This document shows, in pieces, positions 1 through 6,611 of a DNA stretch of 14,188 nucleotides. Made by a program: the position numbers and the translations under genes. The stretch lies in assembly GCA_043778205.1 (NCBI GenBank), contig JAYWGO010000122.1, forward strand, positions 1 through 14,188. The letters are read 5' to 3'. The stretch is from JAAFIP01 sp043778205 (GTDB lineage Bacteria > Pseudomonadota > Gammaproteobacteria > Burkholderiales > Burkholderiaceae_C). The notes under the pieces were generated by a model, which was not told the origin of the DNA, made no database searches, and saw only the letters and a program-made list of their open reading frames with translations. Position 1 is the stretch's first letter. Every line of letters begins with the position of its first letter.

Positions 1-82
1 TATGCTGCATAAATAATGGCAAAACTGAAGCAAAAGCAGACTTACTTCACGTATTGGGCCCGGCAACGTAGCGCACAGCAGC

Positions 83-98
83 TGGCACGCGGTTTGCA
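83..98 (+). promoter_or_regulatory. Sigma-54 (RpoN) -24/-12 promoter of the first pilin gene
   Basis: The sequence TGGCACGCGGTTTGCA matches the RpoN consensus TGGCACGNNNNTTGCW, with the invariant GG (84-85) and GC (96-97) separated by exactly 10 bases. The expected transcript start is near 109, giving a short leader before the ribosome binding site at about 124-129. Type IV pilin genes in Pseudomonas and many betaproteobacteria use sigma-54 together with the PilR activator, so the context fits. The rpoN and pilR genes are not in the window. Activator sites in bases 1-80 could not be recognised by eye. Confidence 0.88.
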
Positions 99-136
99 AG
101 TATTCTTTGCTTTTTAACCTAACTGGAGATTTTTAT

Positions 137-664
137 ATGAAGCGTACTCTGCAAAAGGGTTTTACCCTGATCGAATTGATGATCGTTGTGGCGATTATCG
201 GCATTTTGGCTGCAGTGGCATTGCCTGCTTACCAAGACTACACCAAGCGTGCAAAAATGTCTGAAGTAGTTTTGGCTGCCAGTGCTTGCCGCACAGCAAT
301 TACAGAAGCATCGCAAACGGGTCTGCCAGTTGCATTGACAGTAGCTGACGGCTTCGGTTGCGGAGAAGGCGGTACAGCTGCTGCTAAGAATTCACAGTAT
401 GTTCGTACAGTGTCAACATCTATTGCTGGTGTAATTACAGTTACAGCTGACAAGATTGATGGTACCAATATCGATGGCAAAGTAATCAAACTACAACCTT
501 ACACTACAGGTGAAGCTGCTGCTGGTGACATTGCTGTCGCTGCTGATTTTGTAACCGGCACTGCAAAAGCAGTTAAAGCATGGAAGTGCGGCCCCTTTGG
601 TGTTACAGCAACTGATATTGCTATCAAATTTCTGCCAGCTAGCTGCCGCGCTGTTGCAGTTTAA
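137..664 (+). CDS. pilA: Type IV pilin major subunit (PilA-like), first copy
   Basis: This is a 175-residue prepilin that is polymerised into the type IV pilus fibre after processing by the prepilin peptidase PilD. The leader is MKRTLQKG with Gly8 at -1. It is followed by the canonical N-methylated FTLIEL start, with Glu5 of the mature protein at residue 13, and a hydrophobic alpha-1 helix to about residue 35. Four cysteines are present (51, 75, 151, 170). The 151/170 pair would close the C-terminal D-loop, and 51/75 may form a second disulfide. The ATG at 137 is chosen over an in-frame ATG at 107 because it has TGGAGA seven bases upstream, gives a normal 8-residue leader, and the sigma-54 promoter puts the transcript start near 109. 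A strong terminator follows. It is probably the expressed pilin of the pair. Confidence 0.95.
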   Translation: MKRTLQKGFTLIELMIVVAIIGILAAVALPAYQDYTKRAKMSEVVLAASACRTAITEASQTGLPVALTVADGFGCGEGGTAAAKNSQYVRTVSTSIAGVITVTADKIDGTNIDGKVIKLQPYTTGEAAAGDIAVAADFVTGTAKAVKAWKCGPFGVTATDIAIKFLPASCRAVAV

Positions 665-704
665 TTTGAGTAGTTATATTGATTTAGCGACCTAGTGTTA
701 AAAA

Positions 705-735
705 TGATGCCGCCAACTTTGGCGGCATTTTTTTT
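705..735 (+). terminator. Rho-independent terminator after the first pilin
   Basis: The arms ATGCCGCC (707-714) and GGCGGCAT (721-728) form an 8-bp GC-rich stem with a 6-base loop, followed by a run of eight T (728-735). The structure lies 40 bases after the pilin stop codon. It should end most transcription from the sigma-54 promoter before the second pilin gene. Confidence 0.93.
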
Positions 736-819
736 GAACCTGCATGCCACTTTTTAGATTTCTGTCGGAGTGTTCGCAAATTGGTAAATCGGCACACTCC
801 ACATTCAAAAATTCAGCAG

Positions 820-839
820 TGTAACTGCTAGCAGTTACA
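820..839. promoter_or_regulatory. Perfect 20-bp palindrome upstream of the second pilin (possible operator)
   Basis: TGTAACTGCTAGCAGTTACA is a perfect palindrome with no spacer, ending 61 bases before the second pilin start. It lacks a following T-run, so it is not a typical terminator. A zero-spacer 20-bp dyad with TGTAAC/GTTACA ends is consistent with an operator for a dimeric regulator, but the regulator cannot be named. A hairpin in a 5' leader is the alternative. Confidence 0.5.
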
Positions 840-900
840 AAAAGTTTATCGAGTGTATTGATTGCTCGAAATTAAACCCACTCCAACATTCAGGTGAAAT

Positions 901-1428
901 ATGAACCACACTAACCAAAAAGGCTTTACGCTCATAGAATTAATGATCGTGGTAGCAATTATTGGAATATTAGCGGCTGTAGCCTTGCCAGCATACCAAG
1001 ACTACACCAAGCGCGCTAAATTAAGCGAAGCTGTCTTGGCAGCCAGCGTTTGCCGAACCGCAGTTACCGAGGCCTCGCACACCGGGCTCGCCGCTGCATT
1101 GCTAGTGGCAAACGGATTTGGTTGCGGCGAAGGCGGTACAGCAGCTGCTAAAAACACGCAATATGTGCGCAATGTATCAACCTCTACGTCAGGGGTCATT
1201 ACAGTAACGGTTGATAAAGTTGATGCGTTGCTGGTGGACGGCAAAACTATCAAGCTTCAACCCTACACAACTGCAGAGGGCTTGGCTGCAGACATAGCAA
1301 CAACCACTGACTTTGTGTCAGGCACTAATAAATCTATCAGGGCATGGAAGTGCGGGCCGTTCGGTACTGCGGCCACTGACCTTAGCATTAAGTTCCTGCC
1401 AGCTAGCTGCCGCGCTGTTGCCGTCTAG
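901..1428 (+). CDS. Type IV pilin, second (paralogous) copy
   Basis: This 175-residue prepilin aligns to the first pilin without gaps and is about 78% identical by hand count (39 differences). It keeps the 8-residue leader ending QKG, the FTLIELMIVV methylation site, the Glu5 equivalent at residue 13 and all four cysteines (51, 75, 151, 170). Most differences fall in residues 41-162, the surface-exposed head, so the two copies could build antigenically distinct fibres. The ribosome binding site is AGGTGA (892-897), only three bases from the ATG. It sits after the strong terminator of the first pilin, and no sigma-54 -24/-12 element was found in 665-900. It may be expressed from a different promoter, by read-through, or act as a sequence reservoir. 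The downstream pilin accessory gene suggests the locus is a functional unit. Confidence 0.93.
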   Translation: MNHTNQKGFTLIELMIVVAIIGILAAVALPAYQDYTKRAKLSEAVLAASVCRTAVTEASHTGLAAALLVANGFGCGEGGTAAAKNTQYVRNVSTSTSGVITVTVDKVDALLVDGKTIKLQPYTTAEGLAADIATTTDFVSGTNKSIRAWKCGPFGTAATDLSIKFLPASCRAVAV

Positions 1429-1638
1429 TGGTGACTACACAACCTGTTTGTCAAGGCAGCGCCAACGATGCACTCTGATAATACCTTCTTGGGCACTCTC
1501 TAAACTAAGATCGAGCACTGCACTTCGTGTTTACTGGTGAGGCTTAAATTAAAACGGCGGAAAGCAAAAAATTAGCGCGTTGTTAGTTTTGCTGCTCCAT
1601 TTTTTCGGGAAATAGCAAGTTTGCAAATCAAAGCTTAT

Positions 1639-2409
1639 ATGACCATTTTTCACCGTTTAAATCATGCCTTTAAAGCTGCGGGCGTTCACTTAGGGTTAAG
1701 TTTTTTGGTTGCAGGCATGGCAGCATTGCTGGTATTTGGACTTTGGTATCCTTTTCCTTACCAAGAGCTAGCGGGTGGCAGAGAACTATTTTTGCTTATT
1801 ATTATTGTGGATTTGGTGTGCGGTCCTTTGCTGACCTTAGTATTGTTTAACCCATTAAAACCCAAGAAAGAGCTTGTAAGAGATTTATCTCTAGTAGCTG
1901 CAATACAGTTAGCAGCTTTAGTCTATGGTTTGTATACCGTGGCTCTAGCGCGTCCTCTTTATATGGTTTTTGAAGTTGATCGTATGAAGGTAGTGACGGC
2001 TGCAGATATAGACACTTCTGAATTGCCTAAAGCAGATGCTAGATGGCGTAACTTACCTTGGACCGGCCCAAAAGTTATTGGGTTGAGAGAGCCGTTAAAC
2101 GCAGACGAGCAACTGCAGAGCATTGATCTGTCACTTCAGGGTGTAGACTCGTCAGCCAGGCCACATTGGTGGCAAGACTATGACTTAACAAGAGAACAAG
2201 CTATTAAAAAAGCAAAACTGGTCTCCGCACTTAGAATAAAGTACCCTGCACACAACAATTTAATTCAAGCTGCTATCCAAGATAGCGGACAATCAGAAAA
2301 TTCTTTAAAGTGGCTGCCCCTTACTAGCTTTAAAACCCGGGACTGGATTGTATTTATTGATGCTACATCTGGCCTACCTAAAGCCTATATAGCACTTGAC
2401 GGTTTTTGA
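1639..2409 (+). CDS. tfpZ: TfpX/TfpZ-family type IV pilin accessory protein
   Basis: This inner-membrane accessory protein is typically encoded directly after particular pilin alleles, and it promotes surface display or assembly of its cognate pilin. Numbered from ATG 1639 (256 residues), three hydrophobic segments are visible at about 18-36, 51-70 and 83-103. The family-like stretches FGLWYPFPYQELAGGRELF and LVDDL-type loop equivalents (VDLVCGPLLTLVLFNPLKPK) precede a soluble periplasmic C-terminal domain of about 150 residues. A TTG at 1621 with GGGA ten bases upstream is an alternative start adding six residues; no clear ribosome binding site precedes the ATG. Codon use is AT-rich like the pilins and unlike galE just downstream. 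The family was recognised from its sequence pattern and position; TfpX versus TfpZ cannot be separated by eye. Confidence 0.85.
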   Translation: MTIFHRLNHAFKAAGVHLGLSFLVAGMAALLVFGLWYPFPYQELAGGRELFLLIIIVDLVCGPLLTLVLFNPLKPKKELVRDLSLVAAIQLAALVYGLYTVALARPLYMVFEVDRMKVVTAADIDTSELPKADARWRNLPWTGPKVIGLREPLNADEQLQSIDLSLQGVDSSARPHWWQDYDLTREQAIKKAKLVSALRIKYPAHNNLIQAAIQDSGQSENSLKWLPLTSFKTRDWIVFIDATSGLPKAYIALDGF

Positions 2410-2434
2410 TTTAAGGATTTTTTCCACTGCCACT

Positions 2435-3469
2435 ATGCGATCAATCCTCCTCACCGGCGCAGCCGGCTACATCGGCTCACACACCACACTGGCGCTGCTA
2501 GCCCAAGGCTTCTCGGTGCTGGGGGTAGACAACCACTGCAACAGCTCGGCGCAGGTGTACCAGCGGGTTAAAAAACTGGCGGATGCGCGCACACCAAGGG
2601 CCTCCGGTAGACTGACGCATGCTGCGCTGGATGTGCGGGATGAAGCGGCTTTGACGGCGCTGCTAGAGGCGCACCCGGTGGATGCTTGCATTCATTTTGC
2701 GGCGCTTAAAGCGGTGGGCGAATCTACGCAAAAGCCTTTGGAGTATTTGCACAACAACATGGGTGGGTTGCTGTCGGTGTTGAACGTGCTGCAGGCCAAG
2801 GGGGTGGGCAAGATGGTGTTCAGCTCGTCGGCCACGGTGTATGGCGACCCGGAATTTGTGCCGCTGACTGAGGCCGCGCGGCTGCAGGCGGTGTCGCCTT
2901 ACGGCGTGACCAAGCTGATGGGCGAGCAGGTGCTGGCCGAGCTGGCCAAGCTGGGGGAGCCGTGGCGCATTGGCACGCTGCGCTACTTTAACCCGGTGGG
3001 CGCGCACGAGAGTGGTGAGATTGGCGAACACCCGCAGGGTACGCCTAACAACCTGATGCCCTACATCACGCAAACCGCCACCGGCCAGCGCAAGCAGCTA
3101 ACCATTTATGGCAACGACTACGCCACGCCCGATGGGACCGGCGTGCGTGACTATATCCATGTGCTGGATCTGGCCCAGGGCCACGTGGCCGCAGTGCAGC
3201 GGCTGCTGGCCCAGCCGGGCAGCTTTACCGTGAACCTGGGCACCGGCCAGGGCACCAGTGTGAAGGCGTTGGTAGATGCCTTTGAGCGTGTGAACAACGT
3301 GCGCGTGCCGCACGCCGTGGGCCCGCGCAGGCCCGGCGATGTAGCCGCATGCTATGCCGACGCGTCGCTGGCCAAAACCGTGCTGGGCTGGCAAGCTACA
3401 CGCACGATTGACGATATGTGCCGCGACGCATGGCGCTGGCAAAGCCAGTACCCGCGTGGGTTTGAGTAA
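2435..3469 (+). CDS. galE: UDP-glucose 4-epimerase
   Basis: This cytoplasmic NAD-dependent enzyme interconverts UDP-glucose and UDP-galactose, and some members also act on the N-acetyl sugars. It supplies activated sugars for glycans. The protein has 344 residues, close to the usual ~338. The Rossmann motif GAAGYIG is at residues 8-14. The catalytic SSSATVYG motif has the expected Ser at 132, and the YxxxK pair is Tyr156/Lys160. The family signatures GTPNNLMPY and DGTGVRDYIHV follow. The ATG at 2435 is chosen because MRSILLTGAAGYIG is the standard N-terminus; an upstream TTG at 2396 would overlap tfpZ and add an unrelated 13 residues. AAGGA at 2413 is rather far away (17 bases). It starts 25 bases after tfpZ, and codon use switches abruptly to GC-rich here. 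Its position beside a glycan transferase suggests a role in pilin or surface glycosylation. Confidence 0.95.
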   Translation: MRSILLTGAAGYIGSHTTLALLAQGFSVLGVDNHCNSSAQVYQRVKKLADARTPRASGRLTHAALDVRDEAALTALLEAHPVDACIHFAALKAVGESTQKPLEYLHNNMGGLLSVLNVLQAKGVGKMVFSSSATVYGDPEFVPLTEAARLQAVSPYGVTKLMGEQVLAELAKLGEPWRIGTLRYFNPVGAHESGEIGEHPQGTPNNLMPYITQTATGQRKQLTIYGNDYATPDGTGVRDYIHVLDLAQGHVAAVQRLLAQPGSFTVNLGTGQGTSVKALVDAFERVNNVRVPHAVGPRRPGDVAACYADASLAKTVLGWQATRTIDDMCRDAWRWQSQYPRGFE

Positions 3470-3542
3470 GCGGTAAGCCTGCTCTTTGGGTCCTACAGCG
3501 CTAAGGCTGCCAAGCACAGGGCGTGCGCTTATGATAGCTGCC

Positions 3543-3659
3543 ATGATGAATGCGCCTGCCGCTAAAACACCGCTTTACAAAGCCACTTTACCGCCGCCAC
3601 AGCCTGCGCAATGGTTTTGGCTTTCCGCGCTTAAGCGCCAGTACGGCGTTTTTGCATAA
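3543..3659 (+). CDS. Possible 38-residue small ORF coupled to pglL
   Basis: An ATG-ATG start opens a 38-codon frame beginning MMNAPAAKTPLYKATLPPPQ and ending ALKRQYGVFA. Its TAA stop overlaps the ATG of the next gene by one base (TAATG), which is a typical arrangement for translational coupling. The peptide is basic and proline-rich in the middle, with a short aromatic stretch (WFWL). No ribosome binding site is visible before it and no family is recognised. It could be a real leader or small protein, or it could be chance in GC-rich DNA. The missing ribosome binding site upstream of pglL makes a coupling role attractive but unproven. Confidence 0.3.
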   Translation: MMNAPAAKTPLYKATLPPPQPAQWFWLSALKRQYGVFA

Positions 3660-5395
3660 TGCGCCGGGTGCTGCGAAACCTTGCCTTCTTTACCTGCCTG
3701 GCCTTGCCCTGGTTGAACCCGTTTGCGCCGGGCCCGTCGGCGGCCATGGTGCCTTGGTTGGTGTCGCTGGGCTGTGTGGGTGCGGCGGTGGCCTTGCGCT
3801 ACTTTGGCGCGGCTGCGGTGCCGCGCTTGTCTGCGCCGTGGCTTATTTTCTTTGCTGCCAATGCGCTCTATTTTGCGCTGCGCACGCTGGGGCGTGGTGC
3901 TGGAGTAGAGGCGGGGGCTGCGCTGCTGGCCTGGGGCTGCGTGGTGCTGATGGCCTGGGTGGGCATGGGTATAGGTGCTGCTACAGGTTCTGGTGCCGGT
4001 AGCAGCACGGGCGCTGGTGAGGGCACGGTAGTGGATGCAAACATCATGCGCATGCGGGTCATTGGCATGCGGGTCATCAGCCTACGCGGCTTGGCTTTGA
4101 CTTGGCTGGCGGTGGCGCTGCTCAGTGTGCTGATGGGCCTGGCGCAGTACCTGCAAATTGAAGCCTGGTTTGCGCCGTGGATCAGCCATGCCGGGGACGG
4201 TGTGGCCTATGCCAATTTGCGCCAGCGCAACCAGTTTGCTACTTTGTGCGGTGTGGGGCTGCTGGCGCTTTTGTACCTGTGCCAAAGCAAGCCTGCGGTG
4301 GGCACGCCCGATGCGAAAGCAGCTTGGCCCTGGCTGGCGGTGGCCGTGCTGGCTGCGGGCAACGGCCTGAGCAGCTCGCGCACGGGTGCGCTGCAGTGGC
4401 TGCTGATTGCAGTGGCGGTGCTGTGCTGGCGCGCCAGCTTGCAGCGCCGGGTGCTGCAGCTTGGCCTGGGCGCGCTGGCTGTGTACGTGCTGGTGGTAGC
4501 GCTCATGCCGTGGTTTGCCGGTGCCGTGGGCAACCCTTCTAGCGGGCTGTGGGGCAGGGCCGCTGAGGACAGTGTGCCCGGTGGGGGCCGCCTGTGGCTG
4601 TACCGCAATGTGCTAGAACTGATTGCCCAAAAACCGTGGCTAGGCTGGGGCTGGCGCGAACTGGCCTACGCCCACTACAGCAGCACGTTTAATGTGCGTT
4701 TTATAGAGCTGCTAGACAATGCGCACAACCTGCCACTGCATTTGGCGGTTGAGCTGGGCACGCCGTATGCCGCGCTGTTTTGCACGGCCGTGCTGGTGTG
4801 GGTGCTGCGCGCCAAGCCGTGGCACGAAGTAGATGCTACGCGCCAACTGGCTTGGGGCATCCTGATGCTGCTGGGCGTGCACAGCATGGTGGAATACCCG
4901 CTGTGGTACGGGCCGTTTTTAATGACACTGGGACTGTGTTTGGGGCTACTTCAAGTTCAAAATTTGAAGCCAAATAAGTCTATGGCCCAAGGAAATGCTG
5001 CACGAGTAGCTATTAAATACATAGTAATTGGCTTGCTGTGCTTTACCGCCTTTGCTGCGTTTGACTACCACCGCGCCAGCCAAATTTACCTGTCGGAGGC
5101 AGCGCGCAGCCCGCGCTACGCAGACAACGCCTTGGCGGCAGCACAGCGCAGTGTGTTGTTTCAAAAGCAAGCGCTTTTTGCACAACTGGTAACCACACCC
5201 GTTACCCCAAAAACCGCTGCCCAGGTGCTAGAGCTGGCCATCCAGCTGGTGCACTACTCGCCCGAGCCGCGTGTGATTGAAGCGCTGATAGAGTCGGCGG
5301 TGATGCTGCGTTTTGACGACATAGCGATGCAGCACATTGCCCTGTACAAAGCCATGTACCCCACAGACTATGCCGCTTGGACGGCTTTGAAATAG
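3659..5395 (+). CDS. pglL: PglL-like O-oligosaccharyltransferase (pilin glycosylation ligase, Wzy_C-type membrane protein)
   Basis: This polytopic inner-membrane enzyme of 578 residues would transfer a lipid-linked oligosaccharide to Ser/Thr of pilin or other periplasmic proteins. Visible family marks are LRQRNQFATL at 187-196, SSSRTGAL in the following loop, the large periplasmic segment with DNAHNLPLHLAVELG containing the likely essential His356, and VHSMVEYPLWYG from about 407. The C-terminal ~110 residues are soluble, as in the PglL/Wzy_C_2 group. The frame is closed upstream by a stop at 3632, so 3659 is the first ATG. There is no ribosome binding site and the start overlaps a small upstream ORF. 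Two oddities stand out: a Gly/Ser/Thr-rich loop (103-123) with a duplicated MRVIG/MRVIS (132-141), and an in-frame dispersed repeat at residues ~435-457. An O-antigen ligase (WaaL) is the alternative; the pilin neighbourhood favours PglL. Confidence 0.85.
   Translation: MRRVLRNLAFFTCLALPWLNPFAPGPSAAMVPWLVSLGCVGAAVALRYFGAAAVPRLSAPWLIFFAANALYFALRTLGRGAGVEAGAALLAWGCVVLMAWVGMGIGAATGSGAGSSTGAGEGTVVDANIMRMRVIGMRVISLRGLALTWLAVALLSVLMGLAQYLQIEAWFAPWISHAGDGVAYANLRQRNQFATLCGVGLLALLYLCQSKPAVGTPDAKAAWPWLAVAVLAAGNGLSSSRTGALQWLLIAVAVLCWRASLQRRVLQLGLGALAVYVLVVALMPWFAGAVGNPSSGLWGRAAEDSVPGGGRLWLYRNVLELIAQKPWLGWGWRELAYAHYSSTFNVRFIELLDNAHNLPLHLAVELGTPYAALFCTAVLVWVLRAKPWHEVDATRQLAWGILMLLGVHSMVEYPLWYGPFLMTLGLCLGLLQVQNLKPNKSMAQGNAARVAIKYIVIGLLCFTAFAAFDYHRASQIYLSEAARSPRYADNALAAAQRSVLFQKQALFAQLVTTPVTPKTAAQVLELAIQLVHYSPEPRVIEALIESAVMLRFDDIAMQHIALYKAMYPTDYAAWTALK
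4050..4077 (+). repeat. 15-bp-period direct repeat inside pglL
   Basis: GCATGCGGGTCAT occurs at 4050-4062 and again at 4065-4077. The 15-base period keeps the frame and yields the duplicated peptide MRVIG-MRVIS directly after the Gly/Ser-rich loop. It looks like a recent in-frame tandem duplication. Confidence 0.8.
4961..5030 (+). repeat. Dispersed repeat family, copy 1 (in frame within pglL)
   Basis: This ~70-bp element contains TGGCCCAAGGAAATGCTGC (4983-5001) followed by GTAGCTAT (5006-5013) and a T/A-rich tail. It aligns without gaps to three other stretches in the window. It encodes residues ~435-457 of the ligase (LKPNKSMAQGNAARVAIKYI) between two membrane segments. The element is AT-richer than the surrounding gene, which marks it as an insertion rather than original coding sequence. 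The inverted repeat TTCAAA-A-TTTGAA borders its left side. Confidence 0.75.
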
Positions 5396-5403
5396 GCCCC
5401 TGC

Positions 5404-5463
5404 CCAGCCCTACCAGGCCAGCCCTACCAGGCCAGCCCTACCAGGCAGCCCTGCCAGCCCTGG
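5404..5463 (+). repeat. C-rich 14-bp tandem repeat after pglL
   Basis: The unit CCAGCCCTACCAGG is repeated exactly three times (5404-5417, 5418-5431, 5432-5445) and followed by a degenerate partial copy to 5463. The array begins nine bases after the pglL stop. By hand count the stretch 5401-5490 has 45 C and 18 G, a strong C-over-G bias on the transcribed strand. That would suit a Rho-utilisation site, since no intrinsic terminator follows the gene. The terminator role is inference. Confidence 0.85.
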
Positions 5464-5562
5464 ATACCACAGCGCACCCCTGCACAACCCGACTTGAGTG
5501 GGGTACCCAAGCTGCGTTAACTTCGCTACGATTGCGCCCTTTTAACTCTAGGGAAAATCACC

Positions 5563-6480
5563 GTGGTAACCACCGTCTCAGCACTTCCAGTCCGCACACA
5601 CGCAGCATTACCGCACTCCAGCGCGGTCTCGGCGGGCTTTTTAATAGCCGCTTGCTTGGTTGCAAGCAGCGCTGTGCAAGTTGCATTTGCGCAAAATGCG
5701 CCTCCAACCGATACTAAAAATACCAGTCCTTGGGACGTTTCTGTGGGTGCCAGCGTGGTCACCATGCCAGAGTACGAAGGCGCAAGCAAGGCCATGGTGG
5801 GTGTTGTGCCAGACCTTAACATTCGCTACAAAACAAATGGCTTCGGCACATTCGCTTTGGGGTCCAAATCGAAAGGTTTGAGTTGGACTGCGATCGAAAC
5901 CGAAGCTTACTCTGTGGGCGTAAGCCTGGGGGACAATACCCTGCGCACCGACAAGAAAAAAGGCACCGTTTTTACCCCTGGTAGCTTGCGCCTTAAGGGC
6001 ATGGGCGAGATCAAGTCTGCGGCTGAGCTGGGCGTGTTTGGGCGCGTCGATCTGGGCATCCCGATAAACCTGACCGTTCTCAGAGGTACGGGGGACGGCA
6101 AAGCCGATGCCAAAGATGGCAGTATTCGCGGCCATGGCGGCACGACGGTAGAGCTCAGCACCTCGATTCCATGGCAAGTTACAAGCGACTTAGGCTTGTT
6201 TTTCTCACCCCAAATTGTTTGGGCAGACAAAAAGTACCAGCAAGCCTATTTTGGTGTAACCAGCGTGCAGGCGGCTGCCAGCGGCTTTAAGGCTTACAGT
6301 CCTGGCCCAGGGCTCAAAAGCGCTGGGCTGGTGGTAGGTGCGGACTACAAAATATCGCCCAACTGGTCTGCCAATGCCGCGGTGGTTTTTAGCCAGCTGC
6401 TGGGCGACGCTGCAAAAAGCCCCTTGGTGCAACGCAAAAGCCAAGCCACGCTGGCCACTGGCATAGCGTACAAGTTTTAA
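5563..6480 (+). CDS. MipA/OmpV-family outer-membrane protein
   Basis: This 305-residue outer-membrane beta-barrel belongs to a family that includes the MltA-interacting scaffold protein MipA. Members link to murein turnover or act as porin-like proteins, and the exact role here is not known. The start is a GTG with AGGGA eight bases upstream. It is followed by a long signal peptide (hydrophobic core ~25-43, likely cleaved after AFA at 43). The mature part opens with NTSPWDVSVGASVVTMPEYEG and a PDLNIRYKTNG strand, which is the family pattern. Alternating-residue strands continue to a terminal Phe (YKF), as expected for insertion by the BAM complex. It is a separate transcription unit, 167 bases after pglL. 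No convincing promoter was identified, and it appears unrelated to the pilin functions upstream. Confidence 0.88.
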   Translation: MVTTVSALPVRTHAALPHSSAVSAGFLIAACLVASSAVQVAFAQNAPPTDTKNTSPWDVSVGASVVTMPEYEGASKAMVGVVPDLNIRYKTNGFGTFALGSKSKGLSWTAIETEAYSVGVSLGDNTLRTDKKKGTVFTPGSLRLKGMGEIKSAAELGVFGRVDLGIPINLTVLRGTGDGKADAKDGSIRGHGGTTVELSTSIPWQVTSDLGLFFSPQIVWADKKYQQAYFGVTSVQAAASGFKAYSPGPGLKSAGLVVGADYKISPNWSANAAVVFSQLLGDAAKSPLVQRKSQATLATGIAYKF

Positions 6481-6611
6481 GTTGGCTGGGCCATCAACCT
6501 GATGGTTGCCCAATGGTAGATGGGCGTGCCTCGCGATAGCAGACGCGCACTGGCCTGCGCCAGCAGAGCGGTCTGCTTCCGCGCTTATTTTTATTTTTGC
6601 AAAGGCTCTCT

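Noticed and set aside
107..136. Upstream ATG extending the first pilin by ten residues
   Set aside because: It would precede or coincide with the sigma-54 transcript start and give an abnormal leader. ATG 137 has a good ribosome binding site.
1313..1540. Open + frame running from the end of the second pilin into the following gap
   Set aside because: It overlaps pilin codons in another frame, has no ribosome binding site and its composition resembles no known protein.
1563..1593. AGCAAAA/TTTTGCT inverted repeat before tfpZ
   Set aside because: The stem is AT-rich, only 7 bp, with a 17-base loop. It is weak as a terminator or operator.
2663..3544. Open frames on the - strand opposite galE
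   Set aside because: They are His/Arg/Gln-rich shadows of the galE codon pattern, with no ribosome binding site or known motif.
3499..3552. Possible fifth dispersed repeat (AGCGCTA ... GCGCTTATGATAGCTGCC)
   Set aside because: It shares only short pieces with the four aligned copies and lacks the GCCCAAGG core, so the match is not convincing.
6487..6515. Hairpin GGGC/CATCA with TGATG/GCCC after the MipA-type gene
   Set aside because: The stem is interrupted and no T-run follows, so it was not called a terminator.
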